48,042 bases of DNA from Deltaproteobacteria bacterium (GTDB lineage Bacteria; Desulfobacterota; Binatia; HRBIN30). Position numbers and translations under genes: made by a program. The notes below the pieces were generated by a model. That model made no database searches. It was not told where the DNA came from and was given only the letters and a program-made list of their open reading frames with translations. The DNA is taken from the NCBI GenBank assembly GCA_017860575.1, contig JAGDMS010000003.1, positions 1-48,042 of the forward strand, written 5' to 3'. Position 1 is the stretch's first letter; each line of letters starts with the position of its first letter. This document shows positions 16,610-25,494 of this stretch, one piece after another.

Positions 16610-18655
16610 ATGATGCACGGCGGAGGTACACCGGAGGCTCCGGTTCCTGGCGCAGCCCCCCCTGCGGGCGGCGTCGTGGTGCGGAACGGCACCTGGCTCA
16701 TCCTCGGTGTCGGATTGGCTTCCCTAGCCCAGCTCGCAAAGATAACGCAGATGTTTCTGCCAGCGGTTTGCTGGCTCGACCTCACGGCGGCCATCGTTCT
16801 TGCGGTCGTGTTGCCGCAGGCCGTTTCGGTCACCGACGAGTTTAGCGGTGCGCCGATCCGGCCGGCTCCAGGCTCGCGCGCGCGCCGCCTCGGCACCGCC
16901 CTCGCGGCGCTCGGCAGCGCGCTTGCTGCCGCCTGTTCCGTTTGGTTGGTCGTCGACTGGAACGGTGCCCTGCTCCGGGTCTTCCTTCTGGGGCCGGTGG
17001 CACTGACCACGCTTGCCCTGGGGCTCGATCTGCACGCGGGCTATGCTCCTCGATGGCGCAGCGGGCTGGGCACGCTCCTCGCCGCGGCGCGTAACCGCGA
17101 AGTGCAAGCGGTGGCGGCGATTGTGGTCGTGGGCCTGTACTTCCGGTTTGGCAGCATCGGCTATTTCCCGCCCGTCGACGGCTTTGCGTCGATCGAGGAA
17201 ACGCAGCGCGGGACGGGGGCGCGCCTCATTCTGGAGCAGGGCGCCCGACCCTGGGAATGGCCGCTGTCCCAGTACGTTGCCGCGGCGGCGTTTTCCGTCT
17301 TCGGGTTCACCATCCACGCCCTCCGGGTACCGACCACGTTGCTCGGCTGTCTGGCCCTCGCTCCCTTTTACCTGCTGGTGCGCGAGCTAGCCGCAGCGCC
17401 GGCGGCGCTCTTCGCCACCGCCCTGCTCGCCGTGGCGCGCTGGCACGTGCAAGTGAGCTGGTACAACGAGGATGTCTACGTTCCGCTGTTCTTTTTCGTC
17501 ACGGTCCTCTACCTGCTGATCCGCACACGCCGCCAGCCGCGCCCTTTGTGCACGGTGATCCTCGGTGCGTGTTGCGGCTACACGCTGTACGATTACGCCG
17601 GTTTTCGTGTCACGCCGGTCCTGGCGCTGGTCTTCTTGGCTAGCGGGGTGCTGCACCGGGGCCACCGGCGGACCGCATGGTTCCACCTCGTTCTGGCAAG
17701 CGCGGTCATAGCGTTGTTTGCCATCCCGCTGATGGGCCGGTTGGCGCATCAGGGCCCCGAGGCGTACGTCGAAGCCTTTCGTCGTTCGCTCGCCAACAAG
17801 GACTATTACACCAGCGATGCGCACCGTTTCCTGTGGCAGCGCGTCGAGCGCATCGGTGCCGCCGCCGACATGTTCACTTTCTCGGATCGCGGCGCCTTTT
17901 TGGAAACCCTCAACACGCGGCAGGCGCCGCTGCTCGACCCGTGTACCAGCGTCGCCTTCGTCGTGGGCTTCGGCACGACGCTTCTTCACATGCGGCGGCG
18001 GCATCACGCCTTCTTCTCCCTGGCCTTCCTGTTCCTCGTGCTGGCGTCGACCACCGTTGTCCAGAACCTGGACTTCCGGCGGCTATCGATCCTGGTCCCG
18101 TTCGTCTTCGTGTTCATCGCGCTGTTCGCCAGCAAGATCGACGGCTGGGCCGCCGGTGCGGGCCGTGGGCGGGCCGTGCGGGTGGCGTTTGCGCTCGTGG
18201 CAGTGCTGGCGGGAGCGTACAATTATGTTTTCCTGTTTCACGTGCTCGCCGTCGATCACAAGGTGCGCGGGTTTCACCGCGACGAGTACAGCACCCCGGC
18301 GTTCTATCTGCAGCAGCACTATCGTAACGAGTGGGTGGTGCTGGTGACCCCGATGGTGGAGAACTTCTTTCTCCCCAACGACTACGACTGGATCAAGCCG
18401 CCCGGGTTGCAGGGCGATTTCGCCCTGCGCCCGGAGGCGGTGCTGCCAATCGAGCACACACCGCCAGCCGGCCGCGACGTGTTGCTGCTCATCGAGCGCC
18501 CCTTCCAGCTCGAGGGGCTCATGGCGCAGGTGCCCGCGATGTACCCAGGCGCGTCGTGCGAGCTGCGCCGGGATCCCGACGACAGCCGCTGGGACCTTGG
18601 GGTCTGCCGCATCCCCGCGGCGGCTGTCGGCCAGGGGAAGGCAACGGAGGGATGA
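16610..18655 (+). CDS. GT39-like membrane glycosyltransferase
   Basis: A 681-residue polytopic protein with about twelve membrane segments over residues 25-550 and a soluble C-terminal region. The first large periplasmic loop carries acidic residues (YFPPVDGFASIEETQ), followed by an arginine-containing helix and the YVAAAAFSVFGFTIHALRVP segment. This is typical of the PMT/ArnT-like superfamily, which uses polyprenyl-phosphate sugars outside the inner membrane. NEDVYVPLFFF and DYAGFRVTPVL are further conserved-looking loops. The acceptor (protein, lipid A or other glycan) is not evident. The N-terminus is Pro/Gly-rich. The stop overlaps the start of the downstream HD remnant as ATGA, suggesting former coupling. 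Confidence 0.82.
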   Translation: MMHGGGTPEAPVPGAAPPAGGVVVRNGTWLILGVGLASLAQLAKITQMFLPAVCWLDLTAAIVLAVVLPQAVSVTDEFSGAPIRPAPGSRARRLGTALAALGSALAAACSVWLVVDWNGALLRVFLLGPVALTTLALGLDLHAGYAPRWRSGLGTLLAAARNREVQAVAAIVVVGLYFRFGSIGYFPPVDGFASIEETQRGTGARLILEQGARPWEWPLSQYVAAAAFSVFGFTIHALRVPTTLLGCLALAPFYLLVRELAAAPAALFATALLAVARWHVQVSWYNEDVYVPLFFFVTVLYLLIRTRRQPRPLCTVILGACCGYTLYDYAGFRVTPVLALVFLASGVLHRGHRRTAWFHLVLASAVIALFAIPLMGRLAHQGPEAYVEAFRRSLANKDYYTSDAHRFLWQRVERIGAAADMFTFSDRGAFLETLNTRQAPLLDPCTSVAFVVGFGTTLLHMRRRHHAFFSLAFLFLVLASTTVVQNLDFRRLSILVPFVFVFIALFASKIDGWAAGAGRGRAVRVAFALVAVLAGAYNYVFLFHVLAVDHKVRGFHRDEYSTPAFYLQQHYRNEWVVLVTPMVENFFLPNDYDWIKPPGLQGDFALRPEAVLPIEHTPPAGRDVLLLIERPFQLEGLMAQVPAMYPGASCELRRDPDDSRWDLGVCRIPAAAVGQGKATEG

Positions 18656-18904
18656 ATCTGACGCCACGGTTCCAGCAGGCGTTGCAATTTGGCGCCGAAC
18701 GGCACCCTGGCTACGTGCGCAAGGGAACGGACATCGCCTGGGTCTCCCACCTGATCGCGGTTGCAACGCTCTGGTACTACCGCGCCTTGGTGAACGCCTT
18801 TCGCTCCGCCGGTTCCACCCCGATGATCGACGAGCTGGACGGCGTCGTGTCGGAACTCGAACCTCTCGCCGGGGAGCGCTGCCCCACCGCCGCATACGGG
18901 CGCC
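18652..18904 (+). pseudogene. HD-hydrolase remnant with large internal deletion
   Basis: The first ~36 residues (RFQQALQFGAERHPGYVRKG ... SHLIAVAT) match the N-terminus of small HD-domain (p)ppGpp-hydrolase-like proteins. The next residues (LWYYRALVNAFRSAG, then DELDGVVSELEPLA) match the C-terminal segment of the same family. The central part of roughly 130 residues, including the HD and its metal ligands, is missing, and the junction is in frame. The native stop is also lost: the frame stays open to 19368, antisense to the next gene. The start overlaps the glycosyltransferase stop (ATGA). A catalytically dead remnant is the simplest reading. The family assignment rests on remembered family sequence, not an alignment. 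Confidence 0.6.
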
Positions 18905-20059
18905 TCATGCTGGAATCCTTTGTGCGCGACGCGGCGGCATCGGAAGCGGGGGTTGGTGTGCGTGCAGGAACCAGCGATCGAGGACAACATGGCGCGCGAA
19001 TCGCGCGTTGCCAAAGAGTTTGCCCGCGACGGTTTGCAGCAAGGCACGCGGAAAGACGCGCCACACGTTCACACCGCCCCGGCGTGGTCCAAAGCGCGCA
19101 ACCACGCGTTGCTCGTACGGGGCAAGGGCGTCGGACCCGTACCTGCCATTGGCCTCGAGGATTGTCTGTGCGGCGAGCAGACCTGACTCGATCGCCGGCC
19201 GGATCCCTTCACCGCTGCGGCCATAGGCAAGTCCCGCCGCATCGCCGATCAGCAGCACCGCGTCGCCGTAGAGCGGCCGCTGCGCCTCCCCGTATAACAG
19301 ATAGGCGTGCCCCCGGAACTTCGCCGGCAATCCGGCGGGGATGGTCCCGCGCCGCTCGAGAAAATTGACGAACTGCGCCACGTGATCGGACAGCTGATGC
19401 GTATCCTGCCGGCCGAGCCCGATGTTGATGTACGCGCCCTTGCGAAACACCCAGCCGTAGCCCTTGAGGTCGCGCGTGAAGAACAGTTCGGGCACCTCGG
19501 GTTCGACCCGGCATGCCTGCTCCTGTTCGCGGCTCAGCGGAAACTCCGCCTCCTGGGCGGCCACGATCGGCTCACTGGCGGTGCGCAGGACGCCGAGCAT
19601 CTGTGCCACCGGGCAGAAGTGGCCGCCCGCCCCGACCAGTACCCGTGCGCGGATGTCGGCGTTCAAAACCCACTCGCTCCCCTCGCGGCGCAGGGAGTCC
19701 ACCTGATGTCCGAGTTGCAAGCGGGCACCCGATCGCCGCAGCAGGTAATCGTCGAATTCGCAACGCCGGATCCCGTAACTCACCGGAGTGGGGTAGCGGA
19801 CGTGGGATTCCGCGTCGCCCACGCGGCTGATGCGGAAGCCCCGGATGGCTTGCGCAGTGAGTCCGGCAGCCGCATAGGCGGTGAGGTCGAGGCCCAGCGC
19901 CGCCAGCACCTGCGGCGTGATCCAGCCGGCGCAGATCTTGTCACGCGGGAACGTTCGCCGGTCGCAAACCACCACGTCGAGCCCGGCCCGCCGTAGCCAC
20001 CACGCACACGACGAGCCTGCGGGCCCGCCGCCAACGATCAGGACGTCACACGCCGCCAC
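18905..20059 (-). CDS. Geranylgeranyl-reductase-like FAD oxidoreductase
   Basis: A 384-residue flavoprotein. The N-terminal Rossmann motif VLIVGGGPAGSSCAWWLRRA, followed by VVVCDRRTFPRDKICAGW, and the second FAD motif LLIGDAAGLAYGRSGEGIRP identify the geranylgeranyl reductase/PHBH-like family. These enzymes reduce isolated double bonds of isoprenoid or lipid chains or hydroxylate aromatics. Substrate-loop residues such as ELFFTRDLKGYGWVF are typical. The gene lies 20 bases downstream of a cyclopropane-fatty-acid synthase on the same strand, so modification of membrane lipid acyl or isoprenoid chains is the likely context. It is convergent with the HD remnant. The C-terminus is basic and proline-rich. 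Confidence 0.87.
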   Translation of the reverse strand: MAACDVLIVGGGPAGSSCAWWLRRAGLDVVVCDRRTFPRDKICAGWITPQVLAALGLDLTAYAAAGLTAQAIRGFRISRVGDAESHVRYPTPVSYGIRRCEFDDYLLRRSGARLQLGHQVDSLRREGSEWVLNADIRARVLVGAGGHFCPVAQMLGVLRTASEPIVAAQEAEFPLSREQEQACRVEPEVPELFFTRDLKGYGWVFRKGAYINIGLGRQDTHQLSDHVAQFVNFLERRGTIPAGLPAKFRGHAYLLYGEAQRPLYGDAVLLIGDAAGLAYGRSGEGIRPAIESGLLAAQTILEANGRYGSDALAPYEQRVVARFGPRRGGVNVWRVFPRALLQTVAGKLFGNARFARHVVLDRWFLHAHQPPLPMPPRRAQRIPA

Positions 20060-20079
20060 CGGCCCTCAGTGTCTCGCCG

Positions 20080-21327
20080 TCACTGGTAGAGATGTGCCCG
20101 CGTCCAGGGAATGTCGTTGTTGCTTCGTCGCGCGAAACTCACCTGGAACAGTTGCAACGAACCCATGCTGAACGCCGCCACCGATCCCGCGAGGTACAGG
20201 CGCCACGCCCGCACGAAGCGGTCGTCGAACATGGAAGCCACCCGGTCGGTCGCCCGCTCGAAGCGCGCCAGCCAGTGCCGCAGGGTCGCCGCGTAATGCA
20301 ATCGCAGGTTCTCAAGGTCGAGGACCGAGAAACCGTAGGGCTCAAGCACGGTCAGCATCTCGCGCAGGCTGGGCGGGTAGGCACCGGGGAAAATGTGTTT
20401 CTCGATCCACGCATTGAGGTGATCGGGCGCGTTCCGCCCGATGCTGTGCAGGAATCCGCGGCCATGGGACGCGAGGCACCCATCAATGACACGGCCGAGT
20501 TCGTCGAAGTGGTCGAGGCCCACATGCTCCAGCATGCCGACGGAGACAAAGGCGTCATAGTGCCCCGACACGTTGCGATAGTCGTCCTCGATGAACTCGA
20601 CCCGGTCGCTCAGCCGCTGCGCGCGGGCCTGTTCACGCGCATAGACGATCTGCTCGTGAGAGATGTTGAACGCCCGGACGAAGACGCCATGCTGGCGCGC
20701 CATGTACAAGGCCAGCGCGCCCCAACCGCAGCCCGCCTCGACGACACGATCACCGGGGCGCAGCCCGACCTTGCGGCACACGTGTTCCATCTTGGCCAAC
20801 TGTGCCTCCTCGAGCGATGCGGTGGGCGTCGGGAAGTAGGCGCAGGTGTAGACCATACGTTCGTCGAGCCAGAGCCGGTAGAACTCGTTGCTCAGATCGT
20901 AGTGACGGTGGATGTTGTCGCGCGAGCCACGTAGCGTGTTGGTATGCGCCCGCCGCGGCCGGCGCAGCAGTCGGCTTGCCCGCGGAGCGGCGGGCGCCCG
21001 CCCCAGCGCCTCCAGGAGACAGACGAGGTCGCCGTCCACCTGCAAGCGGCCGTCGGTGTACGCTTCGCCGAACTCGAGTTCCGGATTGTACATCAAACGC
21101 AGCAAGCTCCGGCGGTCACGAAGCCGGACCGTCGCCACTGGCTCCGTGTCGGTGGGGCACACACTGTCTCCGCTCCACAACGCCAAGCGCACCGGCGGGT
21201 TCCCCAGGGCCCCGAGGAACGTCCGCGCGAGCCACAACTCGGGAGACGGCTTGCTGACCGCCGCAACACCGCCGTTGCGCGACGATGGTTCACCCTCCGC
21301 CAACCGGACACGCGATGAGAACGGCAT
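20080..21327 (-). CDS. cfa: Cyclopropane-fatty-acyl-phospholipid synthase
   Basis: A 415-residue SAM-dependent enzyme that adds a methylene group across the double bond of phospholipid acyl chains at the membrane. The N-terminal lipid-binding region includes LWSGDSVCPTDTEPVATVRL and YNPELEFGEAYTDGRLQVDG. The HYDLSNEFYRLWLDERMVYT motif is diagnostic. The SAM site is VVEAGCGWGALALYMA, and FVSVGMLEHVGLDHF marks the active-site region. A strong AAGGAGGT precedes the ATG. It is the first gene of a pair with the flavoprotein gene downstream, and divergent from the SbcD-like gene. Methyl-branched rather than cyclopropane products are possible given the oxidoreductase partner. Confidence 0.93.
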   Translation of the reverse strand: MPFSSRVRLAEGEPSSRNGGVAAVSKPSPELWLARTFLGALGNPPVRLALWSGDSVCPTDTEPVATVRLRDRRSLLRLMYNPELEFGEAYTDGRLQVDGDLVCLLEALGRAPAAPRASRLLRRPRRAHTNTLRGSRDNIHRHYDLSNEFYRLWLDERMVYTCAYFPTPTASLEEAQLAKMEHVCRKVGLRPGDRVVEAGCGWGALALYMARQHGVFVRAFNISHEQIVYAREQARAQRLSDRVEFIEDDYRNVSGHYDAFVSVGMLEHVGLDHFDELGRVIDGCLASHGRGFLHSIGRNAPDHLNAWIEKHIFPGAYPPSLREMLTVLEPYGFSVLDLENLRLHYAATLRHWLARFERATDRVASMFDDRFVRAWRLYLAGSVAAFSMGSLQLFQVSFARRSNNDIPWTRAHLYQ

Positions 21328-21555
21328 GCTCCTACCTCCTTGTGATCGTGGCGATTCTCACAAAGACTCACAACATGTTTGCCACAAAACGCCCGAACCG
21401 ACTAGTCCGGCGGAGGAAGGAACCGAGTTGAGATATGTGTCGCCAATCCGCTGGTCGAGATTGGCGCCCGGGTGACATGCCCGCGCGACTATAGCCCCGT
21501 GCACCGATGTGCTACGAGCAGCGGGGAGATACGCGATGACCCGGCGAGGGCTGCC

Positions 21556-22686
21556 ATGAAGTTCCTGCATACCGCCGATTGGCAGATCGGGATGCGAGCG
21601 GCCCATGTGGGTGCCGCTGGGGAGCGTGTGCGCGAGGAGCGGCTGGCCGCAGCGGCCCGGGTGATCGACGCGGCGCGGCACGCGGGCGCGGCGTTTGTCG
21701 TCGTTTGCGGGGACACGTTCGAGGACAACGGTGTCGAGCGTGTGCTGGTGCAGAGAGTTGCGGACCTTCTGGAGGCGTTTGGCGGACCCGTGTACGTGAT
21801 CCCGGGGAACCACGACCCGTTCATGCCAGGGTCGGTGTGGCAGCACCCCGCCTGGCGGTCGAGCCGCAACGTTCACGTTCTGCACGAGGAGACGCCGCGT
21901 GCTGTCCCGGGCGGGACGCTCTTCCCGTGCCCGGTGCGCGAGCCGCACTCCGGCAGGGATCCGACCGCCTGGATCCCCCCGGGCCCGCCGCAAGGAATTC
22001 GTGTCGGGCTGGCACACGGAACCGTGGAAGGGGTGTATCAAGAGGAGCCGGACTATCCGATTCCCCGCGATGCGGCAGTGCGCTTGGGGTTGGACTATCT
22101 CGGCATCGGGCACTGGCACTCGACGACGCTCTATCCGGGGCCGGACGGCGCGGTGCGCATGGCCTACGCGGGCACGCACGAGACCACGAAGTTCGGCGAA
22201 CGTGACAGTGGTAACGCGCTGCTGGTGGAGATTGCCGGTGCCGGCGCCACACCGGCGGTGACGCCGATCCGCACCGGCGGGTTGTCTTGGGTCGTCATCG
22301 AAGAGGCGGTGCGGGAACCGGGCGATCTGGGGCGCGTGCGCCATCGACTCGACGCCATCGAGACTCCCGACACCGCCCTGATTGACCTCCGGCTGAGCGG
22401 CCTGCTCTCGGCGCACGATCGCGACGAGCCGTCCCGCCTGGAGGAAATTCTGGCGTCGCGATTCCTCTACGGCCGGATCGACGCAACGCGCCTGCGGCCC
22501 TCACCCGCCGATGACAGCTGGATCGTCGGCCTGCCCGCCGGGGTGCTGCGTGAGGCCGCGACCACCTTGCGCGCGTTGGCCGATCCGGCGTTCGCCGGCC
22601 CCCGGCCCGAGGGCGCGTCGTCGCCAGAGGTGGCCGGCCGGGCCCTGCTGGAATTGTGTGCGTTGCTCGACGAAGGTGACACGTGA
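21556..22686 (+). CDS. SbcD/YhaO-like metallophosphoesterase (DNA repair nuclease)
   Basis: A 376-residue calcineurin-like phosphoesterase. All five metal-binding blocks are visible: LHTADWQIG at the N-terminus, VVCGDTFEDNG, VIPGNHDPF, VGLAHGTVEG and GIGHWHSTT. The order and the HTADWQIG start are those of the SbcD/Mre11/YhaO group, Mn-dependent nucleases that act with an SMC-like ATPase on DNA ends. The C-terminal part has a strand-rich cap and a helical region that should bind the ATPase coiled-coil base. The start is chosen at the ATG beginning MKFLHTAD, with GAGG upstream. The last four bases (GTGA) overlap the start of the partner ATPase, so the two are translationally coupled. Confidence 0.9.
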   Translation: MKFLHTADWQIGMRAAHVGAAGERVREERLAAAARVIDAARHAGAAFVVVCGDTFEDNGVERVLVQRVADLLEAFGGPVYVIPGNHDPFMPGSVWQHPAWRSSRNVHVLHEETPRAVPGGTLFPCPVREPHSGRDPTAWIPPGPPQGIRVGLAHGTVEGVYQEEPDYPIPRDAAVRLGLDYLGIGHWHSTTLYPGPDGAVRMAYAGTHETTKFGERDSGNALLVEIAGAGATPAVTPIRTGGLSWVVIEEAVREPGDLGRVRHRLDAIETPDTALIDLRLSGLLSAHDRDEPSRLEEILASRFLYGRIDATRLRPSPADDSWIVGLPAGVLREAATTLRALADPAFAGPRPEGASSPEVAGRALLELCALLDEGDT

Positions 22687-25403
22687 TCTTACGCTCGCTT
22701 CGTGTCCAGGGGTGGCGGTGCTTTGCCAATCCCGTCCATGTCGGACCGTTTGCGGACGGACTGAATGTGCTGCACGCCCCGAACGCAACCGGGAAATCGA
22801 CGCTGTTTGAGGCGCTGCTGCACGGGCTACTCGACGGACACCGCGTCGGCGGGCGCGAGGTCGAGTGCTTGCGGCCGTGGGGGCGGGTGTTGGCGCCGGC
22901 GGTGACAGTGGAGTTTCGCGACGGCGGCGTCGACTACCGCGTCACAAAGCAGTTCCTCGACCGTGCGTCGGCGGAACTGGAGCGCCGCGAGGGTGGACGG
23001 TGGATCCGCCTGGCCGCGGGGGACGCGGCGGATCAACGCGTACGCGAGCTGCTGACGCGCACAACTCCCGGACGTGGGTTGGCGCGGACGGAGCACTGGG
23101 GACTCGCCCAGGTGTTGTGGGCGCCACAAGGAGAGCTGGCGATCCCGAAGCTGTCCGGCGATCTGGTCGCCGACGTCCGCGCGGCGCTCGGCGCCCAGGT
23201 GTCCGGCCCGGGCAGCGGGCCGCTCGAAGCCCGCATCACGGCGGCCTACCTGCGCTGCTACACCCCAACCGGTCAACTCAAGCGGGGCAAGGACGCACCG
23301 CCCGTCGTGCGCCTGCGGCAGGACCTGGAATCGGCGCGGGCGGCGCAGCGCGCCGCTGCCGAGCAGCACCAGCTTTTCGAAGAGACCGCCCGCCGCCTGG
23401 AGGACCTGCAGGCCCGCCGGGAGCACGCCAGGCGCGATGCCGCGGCGCTGGTCAAGGCGCTGGACGCCGCCCGTGGACGCACGGAGACGCACAAGGCCTT
23501 GCTGTCAGAAAAGGCCCAGCGCACGGAGCGCGCGCGGGCGGCGGAGGCGCAGCACGGCGAATTGCACCAGCGCATCGCGGCGATTACGGCGGCGGATCGG
23601 GACCTGCGGAGTGCGCGTCAGGAACTGGGCCGCCTCGATACGGAGTGGCCGGCGCGGGTGCGCGAGGCGGACGCGTGCGCGCGGGCGCTGGCAGAGGCAA
23701 AGGCGCGGGTCGAGGACGTCCGCAGGATGCGTGACCTCGTCGAAGCTGCCGCGCAGCAGGCGGCGGTGGCGCGGCGCTACCGCGAGCACCTGGACCGGGC
23801 GGCCGCGTTGGATGATCGGCTGCGTCGCATCGCCACGGCGACGGCGGCACGCGCGCACCACCAGCAGGCGCGCCGCCGTCTGATGGCCCCGGATGCGAAT
23901 ACGCTGCGGGCCATCCGGACAGCGATCAAGCAGTGTGACGATACACGGATCCGCTTCGAGGCCGCCCTGATCACGCTCGAAATTGTCCCCGCCCACGGTG
24001 GTGAGATCCTGGTGATCGCCGGTGAACCGCCGGGCCCGAGGGAGCTGGCCGCGGGGGTGCCGATGCGCATCGCCGGTTCGCCCGAGGTTGTCGTCGATCT
24101 TCCCAGCGTCGCGCGCCTGCGCGCCCGCGGACCCGCCGGTTCGATCGCGGAGATCCGGACCGAACACGAGCGGGCGGTGCGCCGACTGCAGACGCTGACG
24201 GAGGAATTCGACACCACGGACATCGAAAGGCTCGAGACCTTACACGAGCAGGCCCGGACCCTGGACGCCGCGGTTGCAGCGGCCGAAACCTTGATTGACA
24301 CGCTGTGCGCCGGGGACACGGTCGAACGCCTCGAAGCCGAGCGCGCCAGCAGCGCCGCCATCGTCACGCACCTGGACGAGAGCCATCCGGACTGGGCCGA
24401 CGCGCCCCCCGACGCGGAAGCCCTACGCCAGGCCGCGGAGTCACAGCGGCGGCTGTTCGTGGAGGCGATCGATGCGGCGGAGGCGGAACAGGAACGCGCA
24501 CAGGCGGCGCTGAACCTCGTGTTCGAGCGGCGCGCGGCAGTGACGGCACAGCGCGAAGCGATGCAGCGGCACGAACGCACGTTGGCGGCACAGTTGGACG
24601 ACCTCACCAACGACGGTCAGGACGCCGCGGAGCGCCACCAAGCCCTGCGCCGCTTCGCCCTGGCGTGGACTGCGGCTCGGGCTGAGTTGGAGACGATCCA
24701 ACAGCAACTCGCAGATTTCGGTGACGATCCCGCCGCGGTGGTGGCGACGTTGGAAAATCAATTGCAGGCTGCCGATGCCAGGGCCACCGCGGCACTCGAG
24801 CAGGAAAAGAGCGAAGAAGGCCGCCTGTCCCAGCTGGCAATGCAGGGCCCGTACACGGCGCTGGCGCGGGCGGACGAAACCGTTGCCCGCTTGGAGCGCG
24901 AGACCGCCACGGAAGCGCTCAGAGTGGCAGCGATCCGCTTGCTGCACGACACCGTCGCGCAGTGCCGCAGCGCGGCCATCGCCGCGGTGGCAGGACCGGT
25001 CGAGGCGGCCGCCACACGCACCGTCCAGCGCATTGCCGGGTACCGCCTCGGCCACGTGCAGCTGAGTGACACCTTCGAACCGGTGCATGTGCTCCCGACC
25101 ACGGCCACGGCGCCGGTACCACTCGAAAGCATGTCGGGGGGCGAGCGCGAGCAGATCGCCCTGGCCACACGACTGGCGCTCGCCGAGGTGCTCGCCAAGG
25201 GCGACCGTCAACTCGTGGTGCTGGACGATGTACTGGTGGCGACCGACACGGCCCGCCTGGCACGTGTGCTGCGCGTGCTCGAGGAGGCGGCACAGCGACT
25301 GCAGCTCTTGATTCTGACCTGCCACCCCGAGCGCTACGCCGGGCTCGAGGGCTCCACGTTCTTCGACCTGGAACGCATCTTGCGTGAGCAGCCGGCAGCG
25401 TGA
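22683..25403 (+). CDS. SbcC/YhaN-like SMC-type ATPase without zinc hook
   Basis: A 906-residue ABC/SMC-type ATPase. Walker A is APNATGKST at residues 32-40, the signature SMSGGEREQIALATRLALAE near residue 815 and Walker B QLVVLDDVLVATD near 842. Between them are long Arg/Glu/Ala-rich coiled-coil segments. No CxxC zinc hook exists at the coiled-coil apex; instead a strand-rich insertion of about 60 residues (near 428-492, including EILVIAGEPPGPRELAAGVP) divides the coils. The LDD in Walker B and the absent hook resemble YhaN-type rather than classical SbcC proteins. The GTG start overlaps the upstream nuclease stop. Together they should form a DNA-end-processing complex. Confidence 0.87.
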   Translation: MILRSLRVQGWRCFANPVHVGPFADGLNVLHAPNATGKSTLFEALLHGLLDGHRVGGREVECLRPWGRVLAPAVTVEFRDGGVDYRVTKQFLDRASAELERREGGRWIRLAAGDAADQRVRELLTRTTPGRGLARTEHWGLAQVLWAPQGELAIPKLSGDLVADVRAALGAQVSGPGSGPLEARITAAYLRCYTPTGQLKRGKDAPPVVRLRQDLESARAAQRAAAEQHQLFEETARRLEDLQARREHARRDAAALVKALDAARGRTETHKALLSEKAQRTERARAAEAQHGELHQRIAAITAADRDLRSARQELGRLDTEWPARVREADACARALAEAKARVEDVRRMRDLVEAAAQQAAVARRYREHLDRAAALDDRLRRIATATAARAHHQQARRRLMAPDANTLRAIRTAIKQCDDTRIRFEAALITLEIVPAHGGEILVIAGEPPGPRELAAGVPMRIAGSPEVVVDLPSVARLRARGPAGSIAEIRTEHERAVRRLQTLTEEFDTTDIERLETLHEQARTLDAAVAAAETLIDTLCAGDTVERLEAERASSAAIVTHLDESHPDWADAPPDAEALRQAAESQRRLFVEAIDAAEAEQERAQAALNLVFERRAAVTAQREAMQRHERTLAAQLDDLTNDGQDAAERHQALRRFALAWTAARAELETIQQQLADFGDDPAAVVATLENQLQAADARATAALEQEKSEEGRLSQLAMQGPYTALARADETVARLERETATEALRVAAIRLLHDTVAQCRSAAIAAVAGPVEAAATRTVQRIAGYRLGHVQLSDTFEPVHVLPTTATAPVPLESMSGGEREQIALATRLALAEVLAKGDRQLVVLDDVLVATDTARLARVLRVLEEAAQRLQLLILTCHPERYAGLEGSTFFDLERILREQPAA

Positions 25404-25494
25404 GGGACCGTCGACAGACCCTCGAGGCCGGGGCGGGGGGCCATGTGCACTTGAACCAACAGCGCAGGTCCGCTACTTCGCACACTGCCGGCAC

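Noticed and set aside
22683..25403. Classical SbcC with zinc hook
   Set aside because: No CxxC is present in the coiled-coil apex; the gene is described as SbcC/YhaN-like instead.
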